Positions 52,923 through 62,217 of a DNA stretch of 64,000 bases are shown here, one piece after another. Under the pieces are notes generated by a model that worked only from the letters and a program-made list of their open reading frames with translations, was not told the DNA's origin and did not search any database. The stretch is from Paracoccus sp. DMF-8 (GTDB lineage: Bacteria > Pseudomonadota > Alphaproteobacteria > Rhodobacterales > Rhodobacteraceae): contig NZ_JARJHL010000003.1 in the NCBI RefSeq assembly GCF_029309835.1, forward strand, positions 281,001 to 345,000. The letters are read 5' to 3'. Each line of letters opens with the position of its first letter. Position 1 is the first letter of the stretch. Both the position numbers and the translations under genes were made by a program.

Positions 52923-54788
52923 TCAGGCGTCGTTTGGCCGAAGAATCGGCTCGACGTGCCGGCGTTCATAGAGCGGACCAAATTCCTGGCCATCTGCCGT
53001 AAACGGCGTTACACCCGCTTTGCGCAACTGCGCCATACACTTCTGCCAGCTCACTCCGAACTCGGCCTGCATCGTCATGGGCGTCATGAAGCGCGCGTGA
53101 AACGCTGCGATATCTGCGTCGGTCAGGTAGAGAACCTCTGTGCCATTGGTCGGATGAGGGACCCACCGGGCCGAGACATGTCCGGCGGTGAAGAGTTTTT
53201 GAAACCACGCCTTTACCGAGATGCCCAGCTTCACGGCATAGCTCGAAGCAAGCTCTCCGGCAGGTAGCGTCTCATCGCGCCGACGACGACGGGGCTGCTG
53301 GCCTGTGAGCCGGTCGATTTCGTCTTTCAGGACCATGTAGCTTCGATAGCCCTCAAGGCCGGTGTCGCGGCCAAGCTGCAATTGCTCGCTGCGGATGGCT
53401 GCGACCAGGTCTCCAACGCTCAGGCCCGAGCGCCGGCTTGCCAGCTGGAGTTGCTCCCAACTCTTCGTGGGTGGGCTCAAGGGAATTGCCAAAGCATCAA
53501 GCTCGGCCAGCAGCGCCAAGCCATCGGAAAGCCGCCAAGGCGATCTCACCTTCGGGTGGCGGATGAAGGGGCGAAGTATTCCGGCGTCGGATAAGGCCTG
53601 GAGCTGGATAGCTGTTGCGCCAATGGCGTCTCTCATCTCGGGCGCGCCAACCAGAGACGGAATCTCCTTCAGGAAGCTGTCATATTCCGGCGCGCTGAAG
53701 GTTTGCAACGCAGGTGGCCTTGGATCATTTTCCGGGACGGCGCCCACGTCAATCAGGCACATCTCCACCAGCTTCTTGTCTGTCCCGATTTCGATGGCAG
53801 CAGAGGCAGGGGTGTGAAGGAGCCGCGTCGACAGGGTTTGGCCCAACACCGCATCCCCAGCTGCGAACGGCCAGGTCTCCAGAATGCAGTCGCGCAGGAT
53901 GCTCCGGAATGGCTCGAAGCCATCGTCTTTGAGGTAATCGACGAGCCCGTCGTAAAGCCTGCCATAGGTCCCACGGAGCGAGACCCACTTTGACGTGGCC
54001 GAGGCAGCCAAAGCCTTGAATGCCGCCCGAAGCGCGGACTCTCCTTTGGATAGCACCTCGAATCCGGCCGCCTGAGCGCGTGCCTGAAGATCGGTCGGGC
54101 TTTCTGTTTGCGCCACATCGTCGCGGACCAGCAGCTCCCCAAGTAGGTTGCACATCGTCGTAGCGACAAAGAGGCCATGATTAGCAAGCCATGTGGGGTC
54201 TTTTCCCGTCGCCAAACGCGCATCGAGCCAGAGATCATATGGTGAGGGCGCCCTTCGAGGCTGGTCCAACTCCCCGGCAATGATCCTGGACGCGAGATCG
54301 TGGAGATGGGCCGCGCTGTCGAAACGCTTCTCCGGCTTTCCTGCCTGCCAAAGCGGCACCAGCTCGTGCTCGTGATGGCAACAGACGGCAACATCGCGCA
54401 ATAACCAGTCGCCGCGCATCACCATTGCTGAGACTGGGTCGTTCGGATTGGCTTCTGCATCCTCGCGAAGGCAAATCGGGCAGCCGCGCATGACGGGGCT
54501 GCGCACCGCCTTCGAGGGGAAGCTCTCTTGCCGGAACTCCATCCAGGCATCGCCCACGGGCGTCCCTGTCCAGGACTTCAGATTATGTAGAGCGTGACGG
54601 TCCAGCGCGGCCGTTTCACACAGCCGGACGAGCGCAGCTTGCTCGAACTGAACGAACCGCTTCATCCCGAAGCTGAGATCGACAGAGAAATCTGTCGCCG
54701 TCGCCGCGTTCACTGCGGCGAACCGAGACAAGAATGAGAAAATTGTCTCCCGCGGAACTGGAACCGGGCGAAGGGGAAGTGCGGGCAT
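52923..54788 (-). CDS. TniQ family protein
   Basis: The 621-residue protein has a TniQ/TnsD-like N-terminal part: PRETIFSFLSRFAAVN near residue 14 and a zinc finger with CPIC (C104, C107) and VCCHHEHELV (from about 136) that carries the remaining Cys/His ligands. The C-terminal part has several helix-turn-helix-like segments, as in TniQ proteins that guide Tn7-like transposition. No transposase or AAA+ partner (TnsB/TnsC) is seen nearby, so it is an orphan. The start is the ATG at 54788; a GTG at 54791 is also possible. Base composition is less GC-skewed than the surroundings, suggesting acquisition. The other end of the region carries a SIR2 protein and a recombinase. Confidence 0.8.
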   Translation of the reverse strand: MPALPLRPVPVPRETIFSFLSRFAAVNAATATDFSVDLSFGMKRFVQFEQAALVRLCETAALDRHALHNLKSWTGTPVGDAWMEFRQESFPSKAVRSPVMRGCPICLREDAEANPNDPVSAMVMRGDWLLRDVAVCCHHEHELVPLWQAGKPEKRFDSAAHLHDLASRIIAGELDQPRRAPSPYDLWLDARLATGKDPTWLANHGLFVATTMCNLLGELLVRDDVAQTESPTDLQARAQAAGFEVLSKGESALRAAFKALAASATSKWVSLRGTYGRLYDGLVDYLKDDGFEPFRSILRDCILETWPFAAGDAVLGQTLSTRLLHTPASAAIEIGTDKKLVEMCLIDVGAVPENDPRPPALQTFSAPEYDSFLKEIPSLVGAPEMRDAIGATAIQLQALSDAGILRPFIRHPKVRSPWRLSDGLALLAELDALAIPLSPPTKSWEQLQLASRRSGLSVGDLVAAIRSEQLQLGRDTGLEGYRSYMVLKDEIDRLTGQQPRRRRRDETLPAGELASSYAVKLGISVKAWFQKLFTAGHVSARWVPHPTNGTEVLYLTDADIAAFHARFMTPMTMQAEFGVSWQKCMAQLRKAGVTPFTADGQEFGPLYERRHVEPILRPNDA

Positions 54789-55036
54789 CACGGTGAATCT
54801 CGGTCAATCAGAAAGACGACCATGCCCATCGCCTCAGCGACTGTCCATCTGGATATGCGTTCCTGGGCAACGGACTCGTGTCAGCCGCGACCTCGCTGGC
54901 GCCGGGTGAATGGCGCTATCGGGCGGAAAGCCGTCATTCAGGAAGTGGGTCCACCCGGGTGGTCAGCGAACAAAGCTGCCACTCGGTTTCAATGTCGACC
55001 ACCTTAAAGCATTGAGACTGCATTTCCGCCATTCAC

Positions 55037-58000
55037 TCAGCCCGCACGCCGGCGCCGCAGTTCTGACAGGCGGGGATCGGCCCGGGTTTCGCGCGCCTCG
55101 GCGAGGGCTTCAAGAACCTCCTCGATGTTGTAAGGCCAGAGCATCGCATCCTCGGCGAGGATCGCCCAGAGAAGGTTGAGCATGACGGCAGGATAGATCG
55201 TCACCAGATTGTTTTCGGCCCCTGAGTGGACTTGCAGTCCACGCAGCACTCCCCCCCGCACAGGCACCAATCGCGGCAGGATCACTTCCACAATCTGCGG
55301 AAACAAGTCGCCGCTCGCCAAAGCAAGATGTACGAGGCGGGCGGACATTTCCGGCGTCCGCATCGCCCGGTGCCTCGGCCAGACATCCGTGAGGAATGGC
55401 ACCAGGCGTGCGCGCCACTTGGCTTCCGGCTCCGTCGACCAACGCTCCAGATGCCACAGAATCTGCCCGCGCAGGTCATCATCACTCTCGACGAGAATCT
55501 CGCGAAACTCGGCACTTGTAACGAGTTGCTCGGGCGGATCGGCGTCGAGACTCCCGCCCCAGCCGCTCAGCAGGAAGCCACTGATGACATTGGCTTCGGC
55601 GCGACGCCGCTTGGGCGACATCGCACGCGAAAGAAGCCCCGGCTTCAGGCGCTCGTATAGCGTCCGGCTCGGCACTCGCGCCGCCCAAAGGATGCCATCC
55701 CATAGGGCGTCGCCGTCGTCGCCCTCGTCATTCACCACGGTCAGCAGGTTTGCCGTGGTCCAATCGGGCGCGATGGCGAACAGCCAGTTGATTTGAAACC
55801 CCAGCATCACGAGCGAGTGGCGGCGCATGTCGCCTGGCAGCGCAAGCAGTTGCTCCTGACGACGCGTCCAATCTTCGGGGAAACCCTGGCCAAGTTCGCG
55901 ACCCTTGGTCGACGGATCCTGCATGAGCAGGCTGGAGAGCTTGCCGGCCGGCGCGTTCAACGCGTCGTTCGCCCAACTACTGTCGACGCGGTGCTTGCGG
56001 TCGTCATTGCGCAAAGGAAGTGCGGCCATCAAGGGGTCCCACAAGCGCTCCAGCACAGTTGCGAGTTCGACGAAAAGGCGCTCGCCTAGGCCATGCAGCC
56101 ATTCGGTCACCGGATAGGCGACGGTGCTGAGTTCGGCCGGTTGTAAGGACGCGAGGCGACCGCCGATTGTCCGTGCGAGCCGCGCGGGATCGGACTTGCG
56201 CTTCTCGGCATGGAGGAAGGCAGACCAGAAGGAGAGCGGGACGTCGCCCTTGCGCGCGGCATCGGTGAGGGCTGCGAGCGCGCGGGCGGGTTTCTCCTCT
56301 GCGAGGCCAATGAATGGACGGCGCCCGACATTGTCGAAGAAGTCAGATTCGCCTGCTTGCCGGGCACGGTCTAGGATCTCACCAATCGGCACATGGTCAA
56401 GCACGCGCGGGTTGGCATCAGTGTCGATGCTGCGGACGACCGGCGCATTCGAGTTCGCCGCCTCCTCGCCAGAGCGCTCGGACCACGTTTCCGCTATCGG
56501 ACGAAGCGCTGCCATTTCTGCCTCGACGTCGAACGAGAAGACCAGTCCTTGGCGGGACAGCCAATGCAGGCGATCGAGCCGACGATAGGCTTCTGCGCGT
56601 GCCTTGCCTCCGGGTATGCTGTCTGGCCAAGGGAAGGTTGTGGTGAGGATGCGCTGTTCGAGGCGAGCTCGATCCTCGGCCGAGAAGTTGCGCCAGCGGT
56701 CGCGAATCGCATAGAGAAGGTCGCGCTGATGCTCCGAGCCCCAGAATAAATTGTCGGGGAAGCCGAGCAGGATGTTCGCCGCTTCCGCTGCCGGGACGAT
56801 CCTATTGCTCGCAGCCCAAATGCGCAGGCGGCCAAAAATATAGTGGTCGTCTCCGGGCCATTGGGCAATCTCGCTAAGCGCACGCTCGGGCGCAAAGTCA
56901 ACCAACCGTTCCATCAGTTGGAGGAACAGCGCGATCGGGCCTGTGATGCCATAGCTATCATGGGCGATCGGAGGTCCGCCGTCGTCTGGCCGTGTCGTCT
57001 GCATATAGACATAGTCGTGGCCAGATATTTCGGCCTCAAGGGAACGTGCCAGGTCGAGGTTCTCGCGAAAGCGCGTGACCGCATAAGCGAGCCGTTCGTC
57101 GGGGATCGGCAACAGCTCGTAGGGATGCGGATAGTCGACATCATATGAGACCAACGGACTCGGTCGGCTACTGTCGGTCCAGGAAAGCGGATGCGGCACG
57201 TCGAACTTGCGGTCGACCCGCAGCCGGGGCCGGAACAGCGCCGCATAGTCGCGCACGCGCGCTTCCGACCAGCCTTCGCGTGCGACCCGCGAGACAAGCT
57301 CGAAATAGCCCTGATTGGGTTCCACCCGGCTATCGGACCAACTTTCGAACAGGAAGCGCCAGCCGCGCCGAATGTCATCCGGCCAGCGGCTCGGGTCCTG
57401 ACGGAGCCAGGCTTCGATCATCGCGACGATGCGCGGATGGAGGGGGCCACGTGCCGCCGCCCACCACAGGGCAACAGGCTGATGAGCGACGCGGTGGAAC
57501 CAGATGCCGAGGTGGTCGAGGCGCGTGTTGAGCGGACCGGTTAGGTTGGCTTGGTCGCCGCAGAAGGCGCCGAAGCCGGCTTCCTGCCCATCCTCCTGAT
57601 CGAAGCGGGTCGGCACGAACGCACTCCACGAGCCTTCGGGCACATGGCGCTTTTGAAGGGCATTGTCCTCGTCGATCGGCTGCGGCGGTGTGTCAAAGTC
57701 GAGCGACAGACTCTCATAGGGATCGATCCGCTCGCTGGATTCGCCATAGGGATCGATGGGAGCCGGCTTATCGAAGCGCTGGCGCGGATCGAGCGCCAGC
57801 AACCATGATGCCGGAAGTGGCGTGTCGGCGGTGCTGATGCGCCGGGCGCCCTCTCGGGTCGAAAGCACATGGGCGATTTGGCCGCGCACATGCGGATCGA
57901 GTGCGGCGGGTCCCGTAGACGCGGATTCGAGTAGACTGGCGTACCAACCATCGACGTCGCGCGCACGCTCGGCCCAAGCCGCAAGACTATCCCATAGCGG

Positions 58001-58834
58001 ATCATAGCCCTGACTATTGTCGAACGGGATCGCTCGCACGCCGCGATGCTCCCAAAGCGCGGCATCGTCGGTATTGCTTCCTGGCTGGAATGCGAACAGC
58101 CGGCTGCGATTGCCGGCGTGGAGATTGAGCGCTTCCAGCAAATACTGGATAGGCGGATCGTCGGCACCGTAGCCGACGAAGACAATCTGAAAGCGCGTAA
58201 GCAGCGACTGCATAAAATGAGTCGCCCAGCCGTCGGACAGATAGGCACGACCGAAGTCGGCGCTGGAGACAATGAACTCTTCATCGCCCGGACCTGAATA
58301 TTCGACATTCACGCGTCCGTGGAGATGCACAATGCCGCCAAAGCCAGCACCGCGAGGATTGGGCAGGTCCGGTGGCCCGGAGCAGTGTATGGTGGGGGCT
58401 GCCGCCTCGAACAGCAGGTCAAAATTGGTGGTGACCAAGCGGACCGTGCCGTCGCGGCCCCGGGACAGGTCAATCAGGGTCCGGTGCGCGCTGAGGTCTG
58501 GATTGCCCGGGGGCCTGATGGCGCACGCGACGGCATTCCGGACATCTCGCTGCTCGAACTCGCGTTCGAGCAGGCTGAAGATGCGATCAGTGGCAATGAG
58601 TCCGCCCACGCCGTCGATCGGATCGAGCTCCTTGATCCGGCGGAATAGCTTACGGGCGAGGCTTTCCTCGCCGGCTCCGAGGAGATCGATGACATCGCCG
58701 CCCAGCTTGAGAAAGTCGGGTAGACCAGCGCGGTGGCGGGACACGCCTGCGCCGCAGAAGAAGATGACATCGCCCGCGTCGCGCGCGATCAGAAGATCAT
58801 CTGGGATAGAGGGACCGTTGGCGAAGAAGCGCAT
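55037..58834 (-). CDS. Large SIR2-domain protein, probable anti-phage NADase
   Basis: The 1265-residue protein has an N-terminal SIR2-like NAD-binding domain (about residues 15-290). Visible are FFCGAGVSRHRAG (residues 25-37), TTNFD (135-139), HLHG with the catalytic His172, and FVGYGADDPP (219-228). The remaining 950 residues are largely helical, with no membrane segments, and resemble DUF4020-type tails of SIR2 proteins from memory. Large SIR2 proteins of this layout act in bacterial defence by destroying NAD after phage sensing (as in DSR-type systems). The NAD-binding and catalytic positions look intact. It stands alone, with no partner gene on the same strand, in an island bounded by tRNA-Pro and a recombinase. 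The defence role is inferred from the domain layout and location. Confidence 0.75.
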   Translation of the reverse strand: MRFFANGPSIPDDLLIARDAGDVIFFCGAGVSRHRAGLPDFLKLGGDVIDLLGAGEESLARKLFRRIKELDPIDGVGGLIATDRIFSLLEREFEQRDVRNAVACAIRPPGNPDLSAHRTLIDLSRGRDGTVRLVTTNFDLLFEAAAPTIHCSGPPDLPNPRGAGFGGIVHLHGRVNVEYSGPGDEEFIVSSADFGRAYLSDGWATHFMQSLLTRFQIVFVGYGADDPPIQYLLEALNLHAGNRSRLFAFQPGSNTDDAALWEHRGVRAIPFDNSQGYDPLWDSLAAWAERARDVDGWYASLLESASTGPAALDPHVRGQIAHVLSTREGARRISTADTPLPASWLLALDPRQRFDKPAPIDPYGESSERIDPYESLSLDFDTPPQPIDEDNALQKRHVPEGSWSAFVPTRFDQEDGQEAGFGAFCGDQANLTGPLNTRLDHLGIWFHRVAHQPVALWWAAARGPLHPRIVAMIEAWLRQDPSRWPDDIRRGWRFLFESWSDSRVEPNQGYFELVSRVAREGWSEARVRDYAALFRPRLRVDRKFDVPHPLSWTDSSRPSPLVSYDVDYPHPYELLPIPDERLAYAVTRFRENLDLARSLEAEISGHDYVYMQTTRPDDGGPPIAHDSYGITGPIALFLQLMERLVDFAPERALSEIAQWPGDDHYIFGRLRIWAASNRIVPAAEAANILLGFPDNLFWGSEHQRDLLYAIRDRWRNFSAEDRARLEQRILTTTFPWPDSIPGGKARAEAYRRLDRLHWLSRQGLVFSFDVEAEMAALRPIAETWSERSGEEAANSNAPVVRSIDTDANPRVLDHVPIGEILDRARQAGESDFFDNVGRRPFIGLAEEKPARALAALTDAARKGDVPLSFWSAFLHAEKRKSDPARLARTIGGRLASLQPAELSTVAYPVTEWLHGLGERLFVELATVLERLWDPLMAALPLRNDDRKHRVDSSWANDALNAPAGKLSSLLMQDPSTKGRELGQGFPEDWTRRQEQLLALPGDMRRHSLVMLGFQINWLFAIAPDWTTANLLTVVNDEGDDGDALWDGILWAARVPSRTLYERLKPGLLSRAMSPKRRRAEANVISGFLLSGWGGSLDADPPEQLVTSAEFREILVESDDDLRGQILWHLERWSTEPEAKWRARLVPFLTDVWPRHRAMRTPEMSARLVHLALASGDLFPQIVEVILPRLVPVRGGVLRGLQVHSGAENNLVTIYPAVMLNLLWAILAEDAMLWPYNIEEVLEALAEARETRADPRLSELRRRRAG

Positions 58835-58967
58835 AGAGCAATGTCTAACCCGGATCGGTCAGTGTTGTCGAATGACTGCTACGGGGAACCCTACCATGTG
58901 GTATCCAGTAGGCGCGAGCGTCAGCTTTGGGCCGACCAGCGCGGAATGCGCCGGTCGGATTAGTTTT

Positions 58968-59600
58968 CTAAAGGTCGATCCCCTCAGAGAGCGTCAAAGC
59001 ATCCTCGATGTCGACACCGAGATAGCGCACCGTGCTGTCCATCTTCGTATGGCCAAGCAGCAACTGGACCGCCCGTAGGTTTCCGGTCTTCTTGTAGATC
59101 TGCGCCACCTTGGTTCGCCGCATCGAATGTGTACCGTAGGCGCTAGGCTCCAGTCCGACCGATACAACCCATCCCCGGACGATCCGGGCATACTGTCGCG
59201 TCGACAGATGCGGACTGCCATGGATTCGGCTGGGCCAAAGGAACTCCAGGCCGATCATTTCGGGGTCGTGGATCCAGCGCTCGAGAGACAGCCGCGTCGT
59301 CTCGGTGATTTCGAACCGGACCGGCTTCGCGGTCTTGCTCTGGATCATCGACGCTCGTTCCTTGACACGCCCAGCAGCGAATACATCCCGGACCCTGAGA
59401 CTGACGAGATCGCAACCACGCAACTTGCTGTCCACGGCCATGTTGAACAGCGCTAGGTCACGTAAATTGCCTGCCATCTCGAGGCGAACGCGTATGGACC
59501 AGACATGCCGGGGTAGAAGCGGGCGTTTCTGGCCAACAATACGTCCCTTGTTCCAAGGCGCACGGACGGGACGAAGGATAGGAAGAAAATCAACGGGCAT
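58968..59600 (-). CDS. Small tyrosine recombinase/integrase
   Basis: The 210-residue protein is a compact phage-type tyrosine recombinase. Catalytic residues can be placed: R61 in KLRGCDLV, K90 in IQSKTAKP, H158-x-x-R161 in GTHSMRR, H184 in LLLGHTKM, and Tyr193 in VRYLG. The N-terminal core-binding domain is short. The ATG at 59600 is preceded by GGAGG at the right distance, better than the longer frame from 59651. It is the probable mover of the island or a remnant of the element that brought it. Confidence 0.88.
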   Translation of the reverse strand: MPVDFLPILRPVRAPWNKGRIVGQKRPLLPRHVWSIRVRLEMAGNLRDLALFNMAVDSKLRGCDLVSLRVRDVFAAGRVKERASMIQSKTAKPVRFEITETTRLSLERWIHDPEMIGLEFLWPSRIHGSPHLSTRQYARIVRGWVVSVGLEPSAYGTHSMRRTKVAQIYKKTGNLRAVQLLLGHTKMDSTVRYLGVDIEDALTLSEGIDL

Positions 59601-59773
59601 GGGACTACCTCCAGTCCACCGGCCCCACCCTTCTTCGGTCATGCCGACCACGAGACTGTATCACGTTTCGGGCCAAGACGGGCATCGTCGGCCTGAGTGC
59701 GCATGGATGCAGGTGCGAACGCCTGCTCGCGACAAATGGCCGACGAGGTCCGTCATGCCAATGCGGATCGCAC

Positions 59774-60451
59774 CTACTGTAGCGTGCGTTGGCGCAAAGA
59801 GTCCTTTGCGGTCATTTGTATCCGATGCTGGAAGCTGATCAGCCAAGCACAACACATATCGGTCAGGCTGGCCTTCAGCGCCGTAATTTGTTCCATGCCC
59901 AGCTGGCGCTCAAAGGCGTTGCGCACGGCTCCGTAGACCACGGTGGTCAGGGTCAGGTTGATCTCTGCGGCATGCTCCGGCGGCAGATCCGAAGCCTGAC
60001 GAAACATCTTCGTCGTTGCCCCATCGACCCGCGTTGCGAAAGCCTGCATCAACTCACTGTTGTCGAGCGCCGCAACTGAACGATAAAGGGCTTGCGTCAG
60101 ATCGGCCCGCTCGGTCTTGGTGGTCCAATAGGTCTCAATCAGCGCAGAGACCATTTTTGATGCGGGTTGGCCCGCCATGAGGGAGCAGGTTCCTTCAACA
60201 CGTTCTGCCAAGGTGTTGAGGTAACGCCTGTTCAACGCGATGATCAGCGCCTGCTTGTTCGGGAAATACTGATACATCGTCCCGACCGATACGCCCGCGC
60301 GCTCGGACACGCGCGTTGTCGTGAGGCGCGCCAGACCCTCGGCCAGCAAAACCTGAATGGTCGCCTCGAAAATCGCGTCCACGGTCACGCGCGAGCGGCG
60401 TTGCACGGGTGTTTTACGGGGCTTGGACCATTGCGATACTTGGGGTGGCAT
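59774..60451 (-). CDS. TetR/AcrR family regulator divergent from an SDR enzyme
   Basis: The 225-residue protein has the TetR N-terminal DNA-binding region (about 18-70; VDAIFEATIQVLLAEGLARL, TTRVSERAGVSVGTMYQYFPNKQAL) and an all-helical ligand domain (TetR_C type with a Cys pair MCCAW near the end). A TTG at 60463 is possible, but the ATG at 60451 is preferred. The gene is divergent from a short-chain dehydrogenase 65 bases away, the usual sign that it represses that gene. Confidence 0.87.
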   Translation of the reverse strand: MPPQVSQWSKPRKTPVQRRSRVTVDAIFEATIQVLLAEGLARLTTTRVSERAGVSVGTMYQYFPNKQALIIALNRRYLNTLAERVEGTCSLMAGQPASKMVSALIETYWTTKTERADLTQALYRSVAALDNSELMQAFATRVDGATTKMFRQASDLPPEHAAEINLTLTTVVYGAVRNAFERQLGMEQITALKASLTDMCCAWLISFQHRIQMTAKDSLRQRTLQ

Positions 60452-60475
60452 ATGCGAATCCAAAACCTGAAAACT

Positions 60476-60506
60476 CCTTCATATATTGTTCGCAGAGCTA
60501 TGAAGG
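60476..60506. promoter_or_regulatory. Candidate TetR operator inverted repeat
   Basis: CCTTCAT (60476-60482) and ATGAAGG (60500-60506) form an inverted repeat of 7 bp with a 17-base spacer in the space between the divergent TetR and SDR genes. The location fits an operator or overlapping promoter. Confidence 0.4.
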
Positions 60507-60516
60507 GAACACAAAA

Positions 60517-61236
60517 ATGGCAGAGAACCGCATTGCGCTCGTGACCGGCGCCAACAAGGGCATCGGGTTGGAGATATCCCGCAAGCTGGCGCAAGCCGGT
60601 GTTCATGTGCTGATTGGCAGCCGTGACAAAGCACGTGGAGACGAGGCCGCCGCCGTTCTGGCGCGGGATGGGCTGACCGCAAAGGCGGTTTTGCTGGACC
60701 TCGACAGGCCAGAGACCATTGCCGACACGGCCGAAGCCATCGCTGCCGATTACGGCCGTCTGGATATTCTGGTCAACAACGCGGGCATCTTCGATTTTGC
60801 TGACGCGACACCCAGCAAAGCCTCAATAGACGCCGTGCGGCGCGTGATGGAGGTCAACTTCATCGGCGCACTGGCTGTCACGCAAGCGATGCTCCCGTTG
60901 CTGCGCGCCGCGCCTGAAGCGCGGATCGTGAACCTATCGAGCGCTCTTGGGTCGCTGACGATGAACGCCGATCCCACCTCGCCCTACTATTCACAGCAGT
61001 TCATCGGTTACAACGCCTCGAAGGCGGCACTGAACATGTTGACGATCCAGCTGCATGAAGAGTTGCGGGGCACGAAGATCAAAGTGAACTCGATCAGCCC
61101 CGGTTTCGTGAAAACCGACCTGACCGGCTATGGCACGATGACCCCCGAAGAAGGCGCGAGGCTTCCGGCGGAATATGCGCTGAACGCTAAAAGCAGCGGT
61201 GGCTTTGTAGAGCCGGACGGAAGATCGCCGTGGTAA
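60517..61236 (+). CDS. Short-chain dehydrogenase/reductase
   Basis: The 239-residue protein is a classical SDR. The nucleotide motif TGANKGIG lies near residue 10, NNAG near 88, and the catalytic Tyr and Lys in YNASK near 167. The C-terminal end GGFVEPDGRSPW is a common SDR end. The ATG at 60517 follows GAAGGGAAC; a longer frame from 60409 overlaps the TetR gene and is rejected. It may detoxify a carbonyl compound sensed by the TetR regulator, but the substrate is unknown. Confidence 0.88.
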   Translation: MAENRIALVTGANKGIGLEISRKLAQAGVHVLIGSRDKARGDEAAAVLARDGLTAKAVLLDLDRPETIADTAEAIAADYGRLDILVNNAGIFDFADATPSKASIDAVRRVMEVNFIGALAVTQAMLPLLRAAPEARIVNLSSALGSLTMNADPTSPYYSQQFIGYNASKAALNMLTIQLHEELRGTKIKVNSISPGFVKTDLTGYGTMTPEEGARLPAEYALNAKSSGGFVEPDGRSPW

Positions 61237-61413
61237 TGGGAGTGGGACGGGGCGGAGTGACTGCTTCGTCCCGTATAGCCGACGGTGGCGGCGTGCTCAG
61301 GCCGCATCAAGCCTAAGCGTCAGCTTTCGGGAATGCTGCATTGCAGTAGCCGCAGGCGCCGACTGGCAGGTAAGGGCCGTTCGTACGTCGACAGGCGCTG
61401 TCAGCGCCGCTCG

Positions 61414-61683
61414 TCATCGTCCCCGAAACCGGATGACATTATCACCGCGCATGAAGGCGACGGCGCCTTCTTCCTCGATTGCCTGGATAGCGGCGTTTCT
61501 TGCCTCCTTGTCGGAGGCGAACTGATCGTCCCAAACGTGGCTGGTGCCATCCTGGTCGACGACCTCAAGCATCCAGTTCTGATCCGTTTCAGCACGGTAG
61601 ATTTCGATGGAGAAAGGATGGCCGTCGATGATGACACGCTGGCTTTTGCCCGACGTGACTATGTTCGGTTCTTCTTCGATCAT
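61414..61683 (-). CDS. Small conserved alphaproteobacterial hypothetical protein
   Basis: The 89-residue protein (MIEEEPNIVTSGKS onward) has a beta-rich middle (RVIIDGHPFSIEIYRAE, LEVVDQDGTSHVWDDQF) and a helix (SDKEARNAAIQAIEEEG). I recall similar short proteins in alphaproteobacteria but no function. A longer frame to 61827 starts at a TTG within the T tract of the rRNA terminator, so the ATG at 61683 is chosen. It lies on the same strand after the rRNA operon terminator. Confidence 0.65.
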   Translation of the reverse strand: MIEEEPNIVTSGKSQRVIIDGHPFSIEIYRAETDQNWMLEVVDQDGTSHVWDDQFASDKEARNAAIQAIEEEGAVAFMRGDNVIRFRGR

Positions 61684-61825
61684 CTGGTGGATCCCGGCTT
61701 GTCGGTATCTGTCCAGTATGCGCCTACCGTCAGCCGGGTCAATCGCCTGCAGCGACGCGGTCTCGCCGCCGTTTCCCCATGCAGCCCGTTTTTGTTGAGT
61801 TGGTGTTGAGTCGTCGGGGAACGGC

Positions 61826-61850
61826 AAAAAGCCCCGCGATTGTGCGAGGC
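61826..61850 (-). terminator. Rho-independent terminator after the rRNA operon
   Basis: On the reverse strand, GCCTCGC-type and GCG-GGGC sequences (61831-61850) form a GC-rich hairpin with one mismatch. Five T follow (61830-61826), 28 bases after the tRNA-fMet 3' end. This is the expected end of the rRNA transcript. Confidence 0.75.
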
Positions 61851-61877
61851 TTAACGTGCTGATTTTATTGAGGATTT

Positions 61878-61954
<77 letters not shown>

Positions 61955-62026
61955 CCATTTGCGCTGATCGGTTTTGATGAGCGCGGTGTTTTGATCGTAT
62001 CAGAGAGGTTTTCGCTTCTTTTCAGG

Positions 62027-62142
62027 TCTGGCGGTGACCTACTCTCCCACGTCTTGGGACGCAGTACCATTGGCGCGACGGCGCTTAACGGCCGAGTTCG
62101 GGATGGGATCGGGTGTTTCGCTCGTGCTGTAGCCACCAGACC
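62027..62142 (-). rRNA. 5S ribosomal RNA
   Basis: About 116 bases on the reverse strand begin GGTCTGGTGGCTACAGC and end with GTAGGTCACCGCCAGA. They contain the typical core CCCGATCCCATCCCGAACTC and the pairing of both ends. It lies 72 bases upstream of tRNA-fMet in transcription order and 75 bases after the 23S end. Confidence 0.95.
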
Positions 62143-62217
62143 GGAAAAGAAGCGAATTATCGGCGTTTCATGCTGTCCAAGGATGCTTTTCGAAAGAAGG
62201 TCTGCCTTCTTCCGGAT

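Noticed and set aside
59640..61413. Search for a second copy of the tRNA-Pro 3' end as right attachment site
   Set aside because: No matching segment was seen by eye; the attachment site remains undefined and is not annotated.
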